A DNA stretch of 13,850 bases from Bacteroidales bacterium (GCA_003531155.1 DQHR01000115.1:1-13850), one strand, 5' to 3'. Positions 1-8,378 are shown, counted from the first letter of the stretch. Made by a program: numbers and translations. The notes: generated by a model from the sequence alone, not told the origin.

Positions 1-2214
1 AATGCTATTGCTATTGCACAAGGCGAGGCTCAAAAAACAGCAAATCTTGTCAAAGCAGATCTTGAACTCGATCTTGGTTTTGCTCGTGCTTTGGCTAATT
101 CGTTAAATATTTATTCAAAATATAGTCCCGAAAAGTTAGACTCTATTTTTTACAACGTTTTGAAAAATTTGATAGTTGAGAACCCCCGTTATATGACTGT
201 TTGGTGTTCCATAGAATATTCTCTTCTTATTAAGGGTTATGATAAAAACTATGGAAGAAGATCATACACTGCTTTTCTAAAAAACGGCATTCCACTTATT
301 GAGGAGGAACAAAAAAACGTAACAGGAGATATTACAACAAGTAATTACTACTCATCTAAAACCAATAATGCTGAAATGGTTTTAGATCCATATGTTTTTC
401 AAATTGAAGGGAAAGATATGCTAGGAACCTCTGTTAGCGTTCCTATTCGCAGAAATGGTACATTTCAGGGTCTTGGAGGCATTGATTTGGACTTAAGTAA
501 ATTCCAGAAAATTATTGAACAAACAAAATCTTTCCCTGGAATAATTGTTTCTCTGCTTTCTAACAATGGAACAATCATTGCGCACACAAACTCCGACTAT
601 GTTAAAAAAACATTAAGAGAGATTTCTCCTGAAGAAGATTTAGAAAATCAAATTACTGAAAAAATAAAGCAAGGACGGGGAATTACATACTACAATGAGA
701 GCAGTGGTGAAAAACGGCTTATTATCTATACGCCAATTCAAGTTGGCACAACACCAACTCCATGGTCAGTCAGTCTATCTATACCTGTAAATGTAATTAT
801 GAGCGAAGCTCGATCATTACTGCTAAGCGTCACAATAGTTGCTTTCATTGGTGTGATTTTATTAGGTGTAGTAATATGGTTAATCGCTCGTTCCATTACA
901 AAACCATTACAACGCACTACAGATTTATTGCAAAATTTGGCTTTAGGAGATATTGACAAAACCAAGAAAGTATTTGTTACCAGTGGTGATGAAATTGAAG
1001 CAATGGCCAAGTCTGTAAGCAAGGTTATTGATGGCTTAAATGTTACCGAAAACTTTGCTCGTGAAATTGGTAAAGGCAATCTTGACGCTCAATACAAACT
1101 TTTGGGAGAAAAAGACACACTTGGTTTATCCCTCCTTGAAATGCAAAAGAGTTTAAAACACGCACAGAAAATTGAAATTGACAGAAAGATTGAAGAAGAA
1201 AAACAAAATTGGGCAACAAAAGGTATTGCTATGTTTGGCGACATCCTTCGCCAAAACAATGATAACCTTTCCGAATTATCATATAATATTATTAAAAATA
1301 TTGTAACCTATACTTCCTCCATTCAAGGGGGAATATTTATCCTTAATGATAATGACAAGGATAATCCTGTAATAGAAATGACAGCGTGTTATGCGTATGA
1401 TAGACGCAAATTTATGGATAAGCAAATAGTTATTGGCGAAGGATTGGTTGGTAGATGTTTCACTGAAGGAAAGCCAATTTTTATGGTTGATATTCCAAAA
1501 GATTATATAACTATCACCTCAGGTCTTGGTAAAGATAATCCCAATTGCTTACTGCTTGTTCCCTTAAAGATAAACGACGAAATTCTTGGAGTAATTGAGA
1601 TCGCAACCTTTAAGGTTTATGAGAAATACCAAATCGAGTTTATTGAAAAAATTGCATCTAGCATAGCATCAACAATATCAAGCGTTCGAATAAATATTCG
1701 CACAGCTGAGCTACTTGCTAAATCGCAACAGCAAGCAGAGGAGATGGCTGCACAGGAAGAGGAGATGCGTCAAAACATGGAAGAGTTACAAGCAACTCAG
1801 GAGGAAATGGAGCGTAAACGCCATGAACAAGAAATAATTCAGAAAGAACTTCATGCAGATAAATCTCTGCTTGATTCTCTTCTTTTAAATTCACCCGATT
1901 ATATTTACCAAAAGGATATTAACGGAAAATACGTTCATGTAAGCAACTCAATGCTTGAACTGTTTAATGCATTTAGTCCCGAAGAAGTTATTGGTTTATC
2001 TGATTTTGATTTATTGGATAAAGAACAAGCTTCAAGAACTTACCGCGATGAACAGGATGTAATCAGAACAAAATCACCTATAATCAACAAGGTTTACGAT
2101 GTTACGACATACGATGGTGAACATAAGATTGCAGTAACTATACTGCCTTTAGTTGATGAAAGCGATAATATTAGTGGAGTACTTGGAGTTACAAAGATTA
2201 TAACGAATTTGTAA
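1..2214 (+). CDS. Cache-HAMP-GAF-PAS membrane sensor protein, 5' partial
   Basis: The reading frame is open from the first base, so the gene starts outside the window; the TTG at 91 is internal. In the 737 visible residues I see the following. A periplasmic double-Cache-like ligand-binding region spans about 15-260 (DPYVFQ, GLGGIDLDL, SVSLSIP). One membrane helix lies at about 273-297. A HAMP domain follows (about 298-350), with a second HAMP-like segment (EIGKGNLDAQY, DTLGLSLLEM) at about 350-390. A GAF domain covers about 405-565 (GEGLVGRCF, LLLVPLKINDEILGVIE). A glutamate-rich coiled coil is at about 570-620, and a PAS domain at about 622-737 (NSPDYIYQKDINGKYVHVSN). The protein ends right after the PAS. 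No histidine kinase, phosphatase, GGDEF or chemoreceptor signalling domain is visible, so its output must come from a partner or conformational coupling. It senses an extracellular ligand by inference; the ligand is unknown. It converges with nfo and shares a terminator with it. Confidence 0.88.
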   Translation, partial: NAIAIAQGEAQKTANLVKADLELDLGFARALANSLNIYSKYSPEKLDSIFYNVLKNLIVENPRYMTVWCSIEYSLLIKGYDKNYGRRSYTAFLKNGIPLIEEEQKNVTGDITTSNYYSSKTNNAEMVLDPYVFQIEGKDMLGTSVSVPIRRNGTFQGLGGIDLDLSKFQKIIEQTKSFPGIIVSLLSNNGTIIAHTNSDYVKKTLREISPEEDLENQITEKIKQGRGITYYNESSGEKRLIIYTPIQVGTTPTPWSVSLSIPVNVIMSEARSLLLSVTIVAFIGVILLGVVIWLIARSITKPLQRTTDLLQNLALGDIDKTKKVFVTSGDEIEAMAKSVSKVIDGLNVTENFAREIGKGNLDAQYKLLGEKDTLGLSLLEMQKSLKHAQKIEIDRKIEEEKQNWATKGIAMFGDILRQNNDNLSELSYNIIKNIVTYTSSIQGGIFILNDNDKDNPVIEMTACYAYDRRKFMDKQIVIGEGLVGRCFTEGKPIFMVDIPKDYITITSGLGKDNPNCLLLVPLKINDEILGVIEIATFKVYEKYQIEFIEKIASSIASTISSVRINIRTAELLAKSQQQAEEMAAQEEEMRQNMEELQATQEEMERKRHEQEIIQKELHADKSLLDSLLLNSPDYIYQKDINGKYVHVSNSMLELFNAFSPEEVIGLSDFDLLDKEQASRTYRDEQDVIRTKSPIINKVYDVTTYDGEHKIAVTILPLVDESDNISGVLGVTKIITNL

Positions 2215-2229
2215 ATTTCCCACATAAAC

Positions 2230-2258
2230 AAAAGAGGGCTATTAAATAGCCCTCTTTT
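2230..2258. terminator. Bidirectional terminator between sensor gene and nfo
   Basis: A 12-bp perfect stem, AAAAGAGGGCTA with TAGCCCTCTTTT, encloses a 5-nt loop. The A-run on one side and T-run on the other allow it to terminate transcription from both directions. The right arm touches the nfo stop codon (TAA, complement of 2258-2260), and the sensor stop lies about 15 bp to the left. Confidence 0.88.
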
Positions 2259-3100
2259 TATTTTGCAAAGGATTTTAATAGACTTATCTCCTCTTTCCAA
2301 ATCGTTTCATCAGGTGTTTCTAAGATAAGGGGAATATTATCGAAGCGAGAATCGCCCATTATCATTTTAAAGATATCGATACCCAAAAAGCCTTTCCCTA
2401 AGCTGTCGTGCCTATCTACTCGGGTTGCCAATTCCTTTTTGGAATCGTTTATGTGCATCCCTTTAAGGTATTTAAACCCGATTATCGAATTGAACTTGGT
2501 AAATGTATCTTTAAATCCTTTCTCAGTTTTAATATCGTATCCAGCAGTATATGCATGGCAGGTATCAATACAAACCCCAACCCTAGTTTTATCCTCAACG
2601 TTATCGATAATAAGTTTTAGCTGTTCAAAGGTAAAACCAAGGTTACTCCCCTGCCCCGATGTATTTTCGATAACAGCAATTACCCCTTTGGTCTTATCTA
2701 GAGCAATATTGACACTTTCAGCAATTAGCTTTAAACAGGCTTCATCGCTTATCTTACCCAACGAACTTCCTGGGTGAAAGTTAAGCCTATCGAGGCCAAG
2801 CTGCTCGCAACGCTGCATTTCATCGATAAACGCTTCGCGTGACTTATCGAGACCCTCTTTCTCAGGGTGACCAAGGTTAATCAAATAGCTATCGTGTGGC
2901 AATATCTGAAAAGGTTGATATCGGTAAAGTTCACAATTCTTTTTGAACCTTGATATACTATCCTTAGTAAGCGGTGCAACCTTCCACTGACGCTGGTTTT
3001 TGGTAAATAACGCAAATGCGGTTGCGCCTATCTCATGCGCATTTATTGGGGCATTTTCAACCCCTCCCGATGCGCTAACATGTGCTCCAATGTATTTCAT
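2258..3100 (-). CDS. nfo: Endonuclease IV (AP endonuclease)
   Basis: This 280-residue protein is a deoxyribonuclease IV that cleaves the DNA backbone 5' to abasic sites in base excision repair and uses three zinc ions. All nine metal ligands known from the E. coli enzyme are present: H69 (LPHDSYL), H109 (NFHPGSSLG), E145 (VIENTSGQG), D179 and H182 (CIDTCHAYTAGYD), H216 (HINDSK), D229 and H231 (DRHDSLGKG) and E261 (ILETPDE). They fall at the same residue numbers as in E. coli Nfo, which also fixes the start at MKYIGAHVSASGG. Length is normal and the protein is cytoplasmic with no signal peptide. The gene stands alone, divergent from the 116-residue unknown gene. A -7 element lies at 3120-3127, and a 10-bp inverted repeat flanks this promoter, so specific control is possible. 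Confidence 0.97.
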   Translation of the reverse strand: MKYIGAHVSASGGVENAPINAHEIGATAFALFTKNQRQWKVAPLTKDSISRFKKNCELYRYQPFQILPHDSYLINLGHPEKEGLDKSREAFIDEMQRCEQLGLDRLNFHPGSSLGKISDEACLKLIAESVNIALDKTKGVIAVIENTSGQGSNLGFTFEQLKLIIDNVEDKTRVGVCIDTCHAYTAGYDIKTEKGFKDTFTKFNSIIGFKYLKGMHINDSKKELATRVDRHDSLGKGFLGIDIFKMIMGDSRFDNIPLILETPDETIWKEEISLLKSFAK

Positions 3101-3159
3101 TTGATGTTGTCAGTTTAAACAAAACTACAAATATTTTAGATGCTATAATAACATCAAAT
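3099..3159. repeat. 10-bp inverted repeat bracketing the nfo promoter
   Basis: ATTTGATGTT at 3099-3108 and its exact reverse complement AACATCAAAT at 3150-3159 are 41 bp apart. The left arm covers part of the nfo start codon. The right arm lies just upstream of the predicted nfo -7 element (3120-3127). The spacing fits a pair of operator sites better than an RNA hairpin, because only the left arm would be transcribed. A regulatory role is inference. Confidence 0.4.
3120..3127 (-). promoter_or_regulatory. nfo -7 promoter element (TAGTTTTG)
   Basis: Read on the minus strand, TAGTTTTG matches the Bacteroidota sigma-factor -7 consensus TAnnTTTG exactly. It lies 19 bp upstream of the nfo ATG, giving a very short predicted leader of about 12 nt. 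No good -33 TTTG lies at the usual distance. Confidence 0.45.
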
Positions 3160-3195
3160 AACTGCTATTGTTTTCAAAACAAATGGTTGTCGATG

Positions 3196-3203
3196 TATCT
3201 TTG
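3196..3203 (+). promoter_or_regulatory. -7 promoter element (TATCTTTG) of the 116-residue gene
   Basis: TATCTTTG is an exact match to TAnnTTTG. It ends 15 bp before the ATG at 3219, so the leader would be about 9 nt. The -33 region is only T-rich (around 3170-3175), with no clean TTTG. Confidence 0.5.
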
Positions 3204-3218
3204 TAAAAAACAACAACT

Positions 3219-3569
3219 ATGACTCACGATATATCTGGTAAATGGAAATTCACCGAGGAGTTTGAATGCGGAATCGATGAGGGTTATGCTTATTTATCTC
3301 AAGACGGTGAAATTATTAATGGCTATCTTGAGTACAAAGAGGCCATTGAGGATGAAGAGTCATTTATGGTTAAACAGGTTGTTTCGGGAACCATTCACAA
3401 CAACCAAATAAGCTTAAAAGGCGATGTTGTTACCTCTCCTGATGGTTCACCAATTACCGATTACAACCTCGACACAATGCAGGGAACCTTAACCCACGAA
3501 GGAAAAATAGTTGGACACAGCTTTGATAGCGAAGATATTTGTGGGGTATTTGTTCTTACTCGTGAGTAA
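3219..3569 (+). CDS. Small acidic beta-rich protein of unknown function
   Basis: I do not recognise this 116-residue protein. It begins MTHDISGKWKF, has no signal peptide or membrane segment, and is rich in Asp and Glu. The alternation of short hydrophobic strands with Gly/Asp/Asn turns suggests a small beta-barrel: GYAYLSQDGEIINGYLEY, VVSGTIHNNQISLKGDVV, MQGTLTHEGKIVGHSF. The GKW near the N-terminus resembles the opening of lipocalin-like folds, but that is a fold guess, not an assignment. Two cysteines are present. A clear -7 element just upstream and a strong hairpin just downstream show that it is an independent, real transcription unit. It is divergent from nfo and convergent with the thioredoxin-like gene. 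Confidence 0.8.
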   Translation: MTHDISGKWKFTEEFECGIDEGYAYLSQDGEIINGYLEYKEAIEDEESFMVKQVVSGTIHNNQISLKGDVVTSPDGSPITDYNLDTMQGTLTHEGKIVGHSFDSEDICGVFVLTRE

Positions 3570-3573
3570 TAAA

Positions 3574-3601
3574 AACGGCGTAAAAAGTTTTTTACGCCGT
3601 T
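3574..3601. terminator. Bidirectional terminator, 116-residue gene / thioredoxin-like gene
   Basis: AACGGCGTA at 3574-3582 pairs with TACGCCGTT at 3593-3601, and A/T pairs extend the inner stem. It begins 5 bp after the TAA of the plus gene. On the minus strand it is followed by TTTTTATTA, a better T-tract than on the plus strand, so it should also stop transcripts from the thioredoxin-like gene. Confidence 0.85.
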
Positions 3602-3618
3602 CTATTTATACATTAACC

Positions 3619-4110
3619 CTACTTATCTGGATAATTCTTTGGATCTAGCGCTTTAAAATTCCACTGTTTTAGGAATATTGATACTTTCTTTGGATCGTAG
3701 CCTTTATCCAACTCTAAGAAACCTGAATCTTGAGTATGAATGAGTTTTCCACTACCATCTAAAACAAGAAATACGGGAAAACCAAATCGCTGAGGATTCT
3801 GATATGTTTTTAAAACATCTAGATTCTTATTCTCCTTGCTATAATTAAGAAGTATATAAACATAATCGGCCTTTATTAGAGAGTCGTTTTTGGGGTCGGT
3901 TGTAGCCATTTTATGGAACTTAATACACCACGAACACCAGTTTCCTCCAACTTGAACCAACACATGCTTATTCTCGGCTTTTGCTTTAGCAATTGCATTC
4001 TTTAAATCGGCTTTTGCATCAGCATTTGGGTTGTAAGCATTGGGTTTTTCCTGAGCAAAAGCAAATACTGAAACTAAAATCAGTACAAACGCGATAAATG
4101 ATTTCTTCAT
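3619..4110 (-). CDS. Exported thioredoxin-family protein
   Basis: This 163-residue protein opens with a Sec signal peptide (MKKSFIAFVLILVSVFAFAQ), so it acts in the periplasm or on a periplasmic membrane face. The mature part is a thioredoxin fold of the Thioredoxin_7/DUF255-like type. The redox motif is WCSWC with cysteines at 59 and 62. The conserved cis-proline is in GFPVFLVLDGSG (P112). The region before the motif (AKAKAENKHVLVQVGGNWC) is the usual strand leading into the active site. The expected role is thiol-disulfide exchange on exported proteins; the substrate is unknown. It lies 188 bp downstream of the M6 protease gene on the same strand, but two hairpins between them argue against one operon. 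I found no clear -7 element before it. Confidence 0.9.
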   Translation of the reverse strand: MKKSFIAFVLILVSVFAFAQEKPNAYNPNADAKADLKNAIAKAKAENKHVLVQVGGNWCSWCIKFHKMATTDPKNDSLIKADYVYILLNYSKENKNLDVLKTYQNPQRFGFPVFLVLDGSGKLIHTQDSGFLELDKGYDPKKVSIFLKQWNFKALDPKNYPDK

Positions 4111-4194
4111 GGTTTCAAATATTTTATTAAAAACGATATTATCTACCTATTAAACTATTAAATCAGTATAAGGTTTAATGTAGTTTCAAAATAA

Positions 4195-4221
4195 AACCCT
4201 AGGAGTTAACTTTCTAGGGTT
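4195..4221 (-). terminator. Second, weaker terminator-like hairpin downstream of the M6 gene
   Basis: AACCCTAG (4195-4202) pairs with CTAGGGTT (4214-4221) around an 11-nt loop. Read on the minus strand it is followed by TTATTTTG, a moderate T-tract. It lies directly after the stronger hairpin at 4228-4254, as a back-up terminator would. Confidence 0.5.
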
Positions 4222-4227
4222 ATAAAA

Positions 4228-4254
4228 AAGGGTGCCTCTTTGTGAGGCACCCTT
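4228..4254 (-). terminator. Terminator of the M6 metalloprotease gene
   Basis: AAGGGTGCCTC and GAGGCACCCTT form an 11-bp perfect stem with a 5-nt loop. On the minus strand a run of six or more T follows. It lies about 45 bp after the protease stop codon. Confidence 0.9.
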
Positions 4255-4298
4255 AAGCTTATTATTGCATTAACGCATCAAATGAAAGTCACAAAAAT

Positions 4299-7200
4299 TT
4301 ATTGCTTAATAACCTTCAAAGTATGATTCTTAACGCCATCATTAACAACTACAACGTAAATACCGTTATTGTAACTTGAAAGATCAATCTCATTCGATGT
4401 TTGGTCTTTTGGTCTAGAATAAACCTTAGCACCAGTTATAGAATAGATGTTAATTGATTTGATCTCTCTTTCACTTTGGATTGTTAATTTTCCACTTGTT
4501 GGATTTGGGAATGCGCTAATAATACCAAAATTAGTATCCATATCTTGTTCAGTTGCCTGAGGAGCAGCAGAACCAGAGATTGTTAACCTAATATTTGGAC
4601 GATAGCTTGAAACAGTTCCTGTTCCTGTTGGAGCACTATTATCAGCCCTAATATACATATGTTTACTAGTTGCTGTAGAGTAGCGAACTCTTGCACCTGT
4701 ACTTGTACCAGCACCTGTTCCTCCATAATTTGTTTCAACTAAAACCATTAGGTTATTGGTACCACCTGTAAAGTTGAATGGAGTAGTCAAAGTAAACGCT
4801 TTCCAAGTATTTGCAGTTGTTCCAGCCATTGTTCCGCTATAAACTAAAGTTGCACCCGAAATTGAGGTTGCCCATGTTGCAGCAGTAATAGTTGATGCAG
4901 TAGTTTGTTTAATATAAATCTTTACTGGGATATTGTATGAGGTTGTTAAAGTTGGATACCATTCTACCATGGTTAATGAACCAACCATACCAATTTCAGC
5001 AGCAGTGTAAATTGATGCACTTCTTTCATATCCGTAGTAGCAGTTAATTGGGTACCCTTGTGTTGAAGTTCCTGTACCAACAATAACTGTTCCGCCACCA
5101 CCACCTGTTAAGGTTGTGAACGATACTTGCGACCCATAAGAAGTTCCGTTTGCATTGATTGCATATGCTCTAACATAATATAGAGTATTTGCAGCAAGAC
5201 CTGTCATATTAGCAGTGAATGAACCAGTACCTGTACCGCTTGTAACTTTTGCATTAGCAGTTGTTGGGTTTGCGGTTGTTGCATAGCAAATACCTCTTTC
5301 GGTAACAGTTGCACCACCATCAGCGGTAACATTACCACCACTGGTTGCAGAACTTGCGGTTATGCTTGAAGCAGCAGTTGTTGTAACAGTTGGAGTTGTT
5401 GTAGAAGAACCACTTGTAATCGAAATATTATCGATATACCAGTAATCAATTTGATACAAATCGCCTGTTGCTACAAGTGCAAAGTAAGTTGTTGCAGAAT
5501 TTAGGTTGGTTGTAACGGTTACATTTACTGTTGCAGCGGCTATGTTAGTAGAAGATGTAGCAGCAGACCAACTTGTATTTGTCCAATTAGTTAAATCGTT
5601 AGATGTTTGAACTCGTAGAGTAACACCTGCAGCATAAGCATCAAGCATGTGTTTAAACGAGAAAGTAACTGAACTAACGCCAACGGTATTTACCGCAGGA
5701 GTAATAACTCTTGTAGTACCTGGGTTAACTTGCTGATATGAACATTTTAACTCGTAAGCAGCACCACCAGCATTTGCTGTATTTGACATACTCCAACGTT
5801 CGGTAATACTTGTACCTGTATTTTGGGTTGTCCATCCAGTAGGAAGAGTAGATGAAGCAAAAGTTTGAGTTACAGGAAGAGTTAATGAGGTTGGATTTGC
5901 GGTAGTTGTGAAAGTCATATTGCTACCATAGGTTGTACCAACAGAGTTAACAGCTTTTACTCTATAGTTATAGGTGGTATTTGCTGTTAAGCCAGTTAAA
6001 GTTGCAGTAATGCTAGTTGCAGTAGCTCCAGTAACAGAGTTTGGAGTTCCATTAACTGTACTTCCGTAACTGGTAGTTGTACCATACTCAAATGTAACTG
6101 TTGTTGTTGCATTATTTGCATTAACAGAAGCATTCAACGTTGCACCAGTTGTTGATACGCCCGAAGCAGCAACTGTTGTTGCTGTTGGAGCAGTTGGAGT
6201 TACCGAACCACCCATAAAATCAAAAGTGATAGTCTTGGTGGTAGTATTCTCAACAATATTGGTTATTGGTTTACCTGTATTCGCTGCAGCCCAAGATTTC
6301 ATGTTTGGGGTAGTTGCATCGGTAAATGAAGTTTTTGAACCTGAGCCAGGGAAAGGACAACCTGCTCCATTAATTGTACCGTAAGTGCTAGCTGTAGATC
6401 CAGGATTGGTGGTTGCATTTGCACATACAGGATACATTTTTTGTGGATAAGTTGCATTAATAGCATTTCCAGCAGTTCCAATATCTTTATGTACGTGATA
6501 AATCATCAAACCATGACCAGGAATATTAGCATCAAAACCCACTTGCTGACGATTCTCAATTAACCAATACTCGTTAGCTGTTGTAGAGTTAATCTGATAA
6601 AAACTTTTATTTGCTTGTGCAGGAGTAACGGTAACGACTGCTGCTGATGAAAGAACCGTAGCGGTTGCCCAACCATAAACTTTTACTTTTGTGTAAACGT
6701 TATGCTGAGCAGGGGTGATACCATTATTATTCCATGAACCTGCAGCCATTAAGTCCCAATCACCAGTTCCGTCAAATTGACCTCCTGTTGAATAGTTGGT
6801 GTCATAATAATCTGGAGCACCTAAAACGTGACCAAACTCATGACAAATAACACCAATTCTAGTCATTGTTGTACCTGAAGTTCCACTTAATTCTGAAGAG
6901 CAAGAGTATTTACTAATTGTCTTACCATCTTTTGTTACAGGTGACGCTAGGCTCCAAGCGTGTGCCCAAATGGTATTGGCACTGGCTCCAGCTTCCTCCC
7001 CATAACCAGCATAAATAATATAAACACCATCAACCGTTCCATCTCCATCATTATCAAAATCAGCAAAGTTAACAGAAGCATCAGCAGCATTAATCGCTTC
7101 TGAAACAAGTGCACGAGGGTTAACATCATTACCTGAAGCATCGTTTGCTCCGTAATAAGCCATATTATTCGCAGCAGTGTATGGACCAGCAACAGTAACC

Positions 7201-7787
7201 GTTAAATTAAACTGACCATATGAGCTCTCATTATAAAAATCCTTAACACTACCCGTAGCCCCGCCTGTTGTGTATCCAACTTGATTATAAAGATTATTGA
7301 AATCAGATTGTGTTTTTGTAAATGCTTTATCAGTATAGCCCATAAGAATACAAATCAACTTTCTTGAGCCTGTAGTTGGAAATACCTTTTGTGCTTCGGT
7401 AGATTTTATTGCATAGATGCTTTTCGCCATGGAAACCTGACTTTTACTATACAATAAACCCTTTTGTGTTCCTGATAAGAATTTTAATTCCTCTGCATTT
7501 CTATTTGAAATGTCACTAACGGTTATTCCAGAAGGAGTAAGATCACCATTAGAATTCAGCATTGCATACTCAAAAACACCTTTACTATTCCGTAAAAGAG
7601 TATACCCATCAAGCGTTTTTGCCCATTTTAGTCTTTCGTCACCCTGCATAATAATGGTAATTGTTGTACCATCGGGTTGTGTTACTTTAACTGGGTATGG
7701 ATAAGCCGTCACACCCATTGCATTTTTTACAACTAGCCCTGTAAGAATAACGCAGAGCAAGAAAAAAATTTGTAGATTTTTTTTCAT
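4299..7787 (-). CDS. Secreted M6-family metalloprotease with FN3 domains and T9SS sorting domain
   Basis: This 1162-residue zinc protease is exported by the Sec route and then the type IX system. A signal peptide (about 1-25) is followed by an M6-type propeptide (about 26-135, QPDG, GDERLKWAKTLDGY). The catalytic domain spans about 140-525. It has HEFGHVLGAPD with zinc ligands H316, H320 and D326 and catalytic E317, a Met-turn at WDLMAAG (M347), and a calcium-loop-like DFDNDGDGTVD (243-253). GHGLMIYHVHKD (about 424-434) is typical of M6 peptidases. Accessory parts follow: a fibronectin-III domain (about 532-630); a jelly-roll/MAM-like domain (about 634-793, PTGWTTQ to YWYIDNISI); a second FN3-like domain (about 799-893); a Gly5 linker; and an unassigned beta domain (about 900-1072). 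The C-terminal sorting domain (about 1085-1162) shows FPNPTSGKLTI and NNGIYVVVV. It probably digests extracellular protein. It is Thr/Ala/Gly-rich after residue 530. Confidence 0.95.
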   Translation of the reverse strand: MKKNLQIFFLLCVILTGLVVKNAMGVTAYPYPVKVTQPDGTTITIIMQGDERLKWAKTLDGYTLLRNSKGVFEYAMLNSNGDLTPSGITVSDISNRNAEELKFLSGTQKGLLYSKSQVSMAKSIYAIKSTEAQKVFPTTGSRKLICILMGYTDKAFTKTQSDFNNLYNQVGYTTGGATGSVKDFYNESSYGQFNLTVTVAGPYTAANNMAYYGANDASGNDVNPRALVSEAINAADASVNFADFDNDGDGTVDGVYIIYAGYGEEAGASANTIWAHAWSLASPVTKDGKTISKYSCSSELSGTSGTTMTRIGVICHEFGHVLGAPDYYDTNYSTGGQFDGTGDWDLMAAGSWNNNGITPAQHNVYTKVKVYGWATATVLSSAAVVTVTPAQANKSFYQINSTTANEYWLIENRQQVGFDANIPGHGLMIYHVHKDIGTAGNAINATYPQKMYPVCANATTNPGSTASTYGTINGAGCPFPGSGSKTSFTDATTPNMKSWAAANTGKPITNIVENTTTKTITFDFMGGSVTPTAPTATTVAASGVSTTGATLNASVNANNATTTVTFEYGTTTSYGSTVNGTPNSVTGATATSITATLTGLTANTTYNYRVKAVNSVGTTYGSNMTFTTTANPTSLTLPVTQTFASSTLPTGWTTQNTGTSITERWSMSNTANAGGAAYELKCSYQQVNPGTTRVITPAVNTVGVSSVTFSFKHMLDAYAAGVTLRVQTSNDLTNWTNTSWSAATSSTNIAAATVNVTVTTNLNSATTYFALVATGDLYQIDYWYIDNISITSGSSTTTPTVTTTAASSITASSATSGGNVTADGGATVTERGICYATTANPTTANAKVTSGTGTGSFTANMTGLAANTLYYVRAYAINANGTSYGSQVSFTTLTGGGGGTVIVGTGTSTQGYPINCYYGYERSASIYTAAEIGMVGSLTMVEWYPTLTTSYNIPVKIYIKQTTASTITAATWATSISGATLVYSGTMAGTTANTWKAFTLTTPFNFTGGTNNLMVLVETNYGGTGAGTSTGARVRYSTATSKHMYIRADNSAPTGTGTVSSYRPNIRLTISGSAAPQATEQDMDTNFGIISAFPNPTSGKLTIQSEREIKSINIYSITGAKVYSRPKDQTSNEIDLSSYNNGIYVVVVNDGVKNHTLKVIKQ

Positions 7788-7859
7788 AGGTTTGATTAGT
7801 TTTAGGTTAGGTATTTAAAAACTGTTAAAAATGGAGAATTGAATTTTCAACGCTCTATC

Positions 7860-7895
7860 AGTAACTACTATTTAGCCGCGGAGTAATAACTATTT
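7860..7895. repeat. Direct near-repeat upstream of the M6 gene
   Basis: AGTAACTACTATTT (7860-7873) and AGTAATAACTATTT (7882-7895) match at 12 of 14 positions and are offset by 22 bp, about two helical turns. They lie 73-108 bp upstream of the protease ATG. The second copy overlaps the palindrome at 7880-7913. A role as tandem regulator sites is inference; the sequence is AT-rich. Confidence 0.3.
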
Positions 7896-7913
7896 TTTTA
7901 TAGTAAAAACTCC
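7880..7913. repeat. 34-bp imperfect palindrome upstream of the M6 gene
   Basis: The arms are GGAGT and ACTCC outside, then a symmetric 4x4 mismatch, then ACTAT and ATAGT around six T. It lies about 93 bp upstream of the protease start codon. It could be an operator or part of a structured 5' leader. It is not a good terminator, since no GC-rich stem with a T-tract follows. Confidence 0.4.
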
Positions 7914-8378
7914 TGTTTTGATTTTCGAAATAACTTTTCTCAAATTTTTAGCCCAATATAGGAAGCGGGGTAATTCAAGTCAATTCCTTTTTTTTCTGAA
8001 TCCTATAGTTACTAAATGTAAGTAGAAGTAGATATTATTACTTTTTGTATTCTATAAATCTTTCAGATTTTTCTTTAAATGAATTCTGCTTTTTTTTATG
8101 GGCGTTTATCTATATTTTTTATTGATTTCTAGAAAATTATAAGATGAAAAATTTTTTTAAGATACTTCAAAATCGACTTCCCATTACAATCATGGTTTAT
8201 ATGAAATTACAATTCATAACACCCATTTCCATGGCAGAATTTAAATGGTTTCACATAGGGAGAAACGAGTTTTTTTTCTATAAAAACCACTTGATCTACT
8301 TTTTAAAAAACAAAAAAGACACAATGCGTTTATATTATGGATTTTAGCACATAGAAAAAAACAACATGAATAAAAAAA

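Noticed and set aside
91..93. TTG at 91 as the true start of the sensor gene
   Set aside because: The frame is open to base 1 and the upstream residues continue the helix that leads into the Cache domain, so the gene is cut by the window edge.
4147..4162. Tandem CTATTAAA repeat upstream of the thioredoxin-like gene
   Set aside because: Only two 8-bp units in AT-rich DNA, not associated with a recognisable promoter element.
7969..7995. Terminator-like element on the plus strand (GGTAATT / AATTCC then eight T)
   Set aside because: The stem is short with a bulge, and no plus-strand gene or promoter lies upstream; AT-rich chance is the simpler explanation.
8144..8347. 67-codon plus-strand open frame in the long intergenic gap
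   Set aside because: Composition is driven by T and A runs (Phe, Lys, Tyr), with no recognisable motif, no -7 element at a sensible distance, and codon use unlike the neighbouring genes.
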